Below are positions 6,707-7,305 of a DNA stretch of 7,305 bases, piece by piece; the first letter of the stretch is position 1; each line of letters opens with the position of its first letter. The DNA is taken from the NCBI GenBank assembly GCA_937914775.1, contig CALDNB010000093.1, positions 1 through 7,305 on the forward strand, in the 5' to 3' direction. The notes below the pieces were generated by a model. It was not told the DNA's origin. It saw nothing but the letters and a program-made list of their open reading frames with translations, and did not search any database. The stretch comes from an uncultured Clostridia bacterium. GTDB taxonomy: Bacteria > Bacillota > Clostridia > Monoglobales > Firm-18. A program made the translations under genes and the position numbers.

Positions 6707-6934
6707 ATGAAAACATTTAATATTCTTTTAAGTTCAATTAACGATGTAAAATCCTTCGTTAACATTGTAAGCAAGTATTCTTACGACGTTGACTTAACAT
6801 CAGGAAGATACATAGTTGATGCAAAATCAATTATGGGTATTTTCTCATTAGACCTTGCAAAGCCAATTAAAGTTGAAATCCACAGTGACGATGCTGAACC
6901 ACTTTGTGAAGAGTTGAAACCATTCATTAATTAA
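6707..6934 (+). CDS. HPr-like protein without the phosphorylatable histidine (Crh-like)
   Basis: This 75-residue protein has the HPr fold pattern: KTF first strand (2-4), VSKYSYDVDL (21-30), and KSIMGIFSL (40-48), which matches the KSIMGVMSL segment around Ser46 of Bacillus HPr. Ser41 is therefore the equivalent of the HPr-kinase target serine. The active-site region that should read G-[IL]-H-A-R-P-A is replaced by SSINDVKSF (9-17), about three residues shorter, and the only His in the protein is His59 near the end. It cannot pass phosphate in the sugar phosphotransferase system. By analogy with Crh of Bacillus, which also lost His15 and kept Ser46, a regulatory role in carbon control is the best guess; a stand-alone role for the fold is also possible. 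The ATG follows AGGAGG (6693-6698, overlapping the GH94 stop codon) at 8-nt spacing. It is the last gene of the operon, directly before the terminator. Confidence 0.82.
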   Translation: MKTFNILLSSINDVKSFVNIVSKYSYDVDLTSGRYIVDAKSIMGIFSLDLAKPIKVEIHSDDAEPLCEELKPFIN

Positions 6935-6937
6935 TTG

Positions 6938-6974
6938 AAAAGGCTCATATCCTTTTGGATATGAGCCTTTTTTT
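6938..6974. terminator. Intrinsic terminator closing the GH3-GH94-HPr-like operon, possibly bidirectional
   Basis: A perfect 15-bp stem (6938-6952 with 6957-6971) around a TTTT loop is followed on the plus strand by a T-run (6968-6974, partly in the stem), four bases after the HPr-like stop codon. On the minus strand the same hairpin stands directly after the prmA stop and ends in TTTTC then AT-rich sequence, so it may also stop transcription from the right, although with a poorer T-tract. The prmA stop codon overlaps the end of the T-run. Confidence 0.92.
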
Positions 6975-7305
6975 ATTTTATTTTGCAAAGCATTGCACAC
7001 CATTCGCCTTGTCTTAAAATTTCCTGTATTTTATAACCTTCATCAGTTAATTTTTCTTTAACATCTTCTATTCTGTCCTCAATAATTCCCGAACAGATAA
7101 AGTATCCGTCATCTTTAATAAAGGGCAGCACATCGGGGCAAAGCATAATAATTGCATCTGCAACAATATTTGCAACTGCTATATCATATTTCCCCTCAAT
7201 TTCATCAACAAGGTTGCCTTTTTTAATAACATATCGTGGAGCAGTAAAATTATTTCTTTCACCGTTTTCTATAGCAACTGAAACTGCAACGGGGTCAATG
7301 TCAAC
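6973..7305 (-). CDS. prmA: Ribosomal protein L11 methyltransferase, C-terminal part (runs off the right edge)
   Basis: The minus strand is open from the window edge to a TAA at 6975-6973, giving 110 residues. The fragment starts VDIDPVAV (acidic residues that hold the S-adenosylmethionine ribose), then contains YDIAVANIVAD (40-50), the N-I-x-A-D active-site signature of PrmA, and CSGIIEDR (71-78) followed by GEWCAML near the end, all characteristic of the PrmA C-terminal half. PrmA methylates ribosomal protein L11 (uL11) in the cytoplasm. The Gly-rich SAM motif and the N-terminal L11-binding domain lie outside the window. The gene converges on the sugar operon and shares the terminator region; it is a housekeeping gene with no evident link to it. 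Confidence 0.92.
   Translation of the reverse strand, partial: VDIDPVAVSVAIENGERNNFTAPRYVIKKGNLVDEIEGKYDIAVANIVADAIIMLCPDVLPFIKDDGYFICSGIIEDRIEDVKEKLTDEGYKIQEILRQGEWCAMLCKIK

Noticed and set aside
6707..6934. Calling the small protein a PTS phosphocarrier HPr
   Set aside because: It has no His in the active-site loop; the only His is residue 59, so phosphoryl transfer in the PTS is not possible by the known mechanism.

Overview
The window looks like part of the chromosome of an AT-rich, low-GC Gram-positive bacterium, most likely a Clostridia-type Bacillota, possibly from the gut. The basis is the strong GGAGG-type ribosome sites before nearly every gene, the AT-rich sigma-A-like promoters, an HPr-like protein that keeps a seryl-phosphorylation motif, and a cytoplasmic set of carbohydrate-active enzymes. 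No mobile element, CRISPR array, tRNA or rRNA was seen.

Left part, all on the minus strand: the first 50 codons of a secreted protein (1-150, running off the left edge), a small polytopic membrane protein of the YgjV family (242-757, TTG start), and a GH36 alpha-galactosidase-type hydrolase (775-2667). Transcription runs from GH36 into the YgjV-like gene, which starts 17 nt after it, so these two probably form an operon.

Centre: a 149-bp divergent control region (2668-2816) carries a good promoter for each direction. To its right lies a compact plus-strand operon of three genes: a divergent GH3 glycosidase (2817-4370), a GH94 glycoside phosphorylase (4370-6694, one-base TAATG overlap) and a 75-residue HPr-like protein (6707-6934). 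A 15-bp-stem intrinsic terminator (6938-6974) closes the operon. Beyond it, on the minus strand and convergent, is the 3' end of prmA (6973-7305), a housekeeping gene that marks the end of the sugar locus.

How the genes may work together (inference): none of the three enzymes has a signal peptide, so they should act in the cytoplasm on short imported oligosaccharides. GH36 would remove alpha-linked galactose or a related sugar, GH3 would cleave a beta-linked sugar, and GH94 would phosphorolyse a beta-linked disaccharide to a sugar-1-phosphate, saving ATP. No classical transporter or transcription factor is present. The YgjV-like protein has a 3-1-3 helix layout resembling SWEET-type carriers, and the HPr-like protein lacks the PTS histidine but keeps the regulatory serine, as in Bacillus Crh. 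These are the two least expected components.

The most interesting points are: the GH3-GH94-'His-less HPr' operon as a possible phosphorolytic pathway with a built-in regulatory protein; the altered catalytic dyad (Asn-x-His instead of Asp-x-His) and other changed active-site motifs in GH3; and an 18-residue tandem duplication in GH94 close to the active site.
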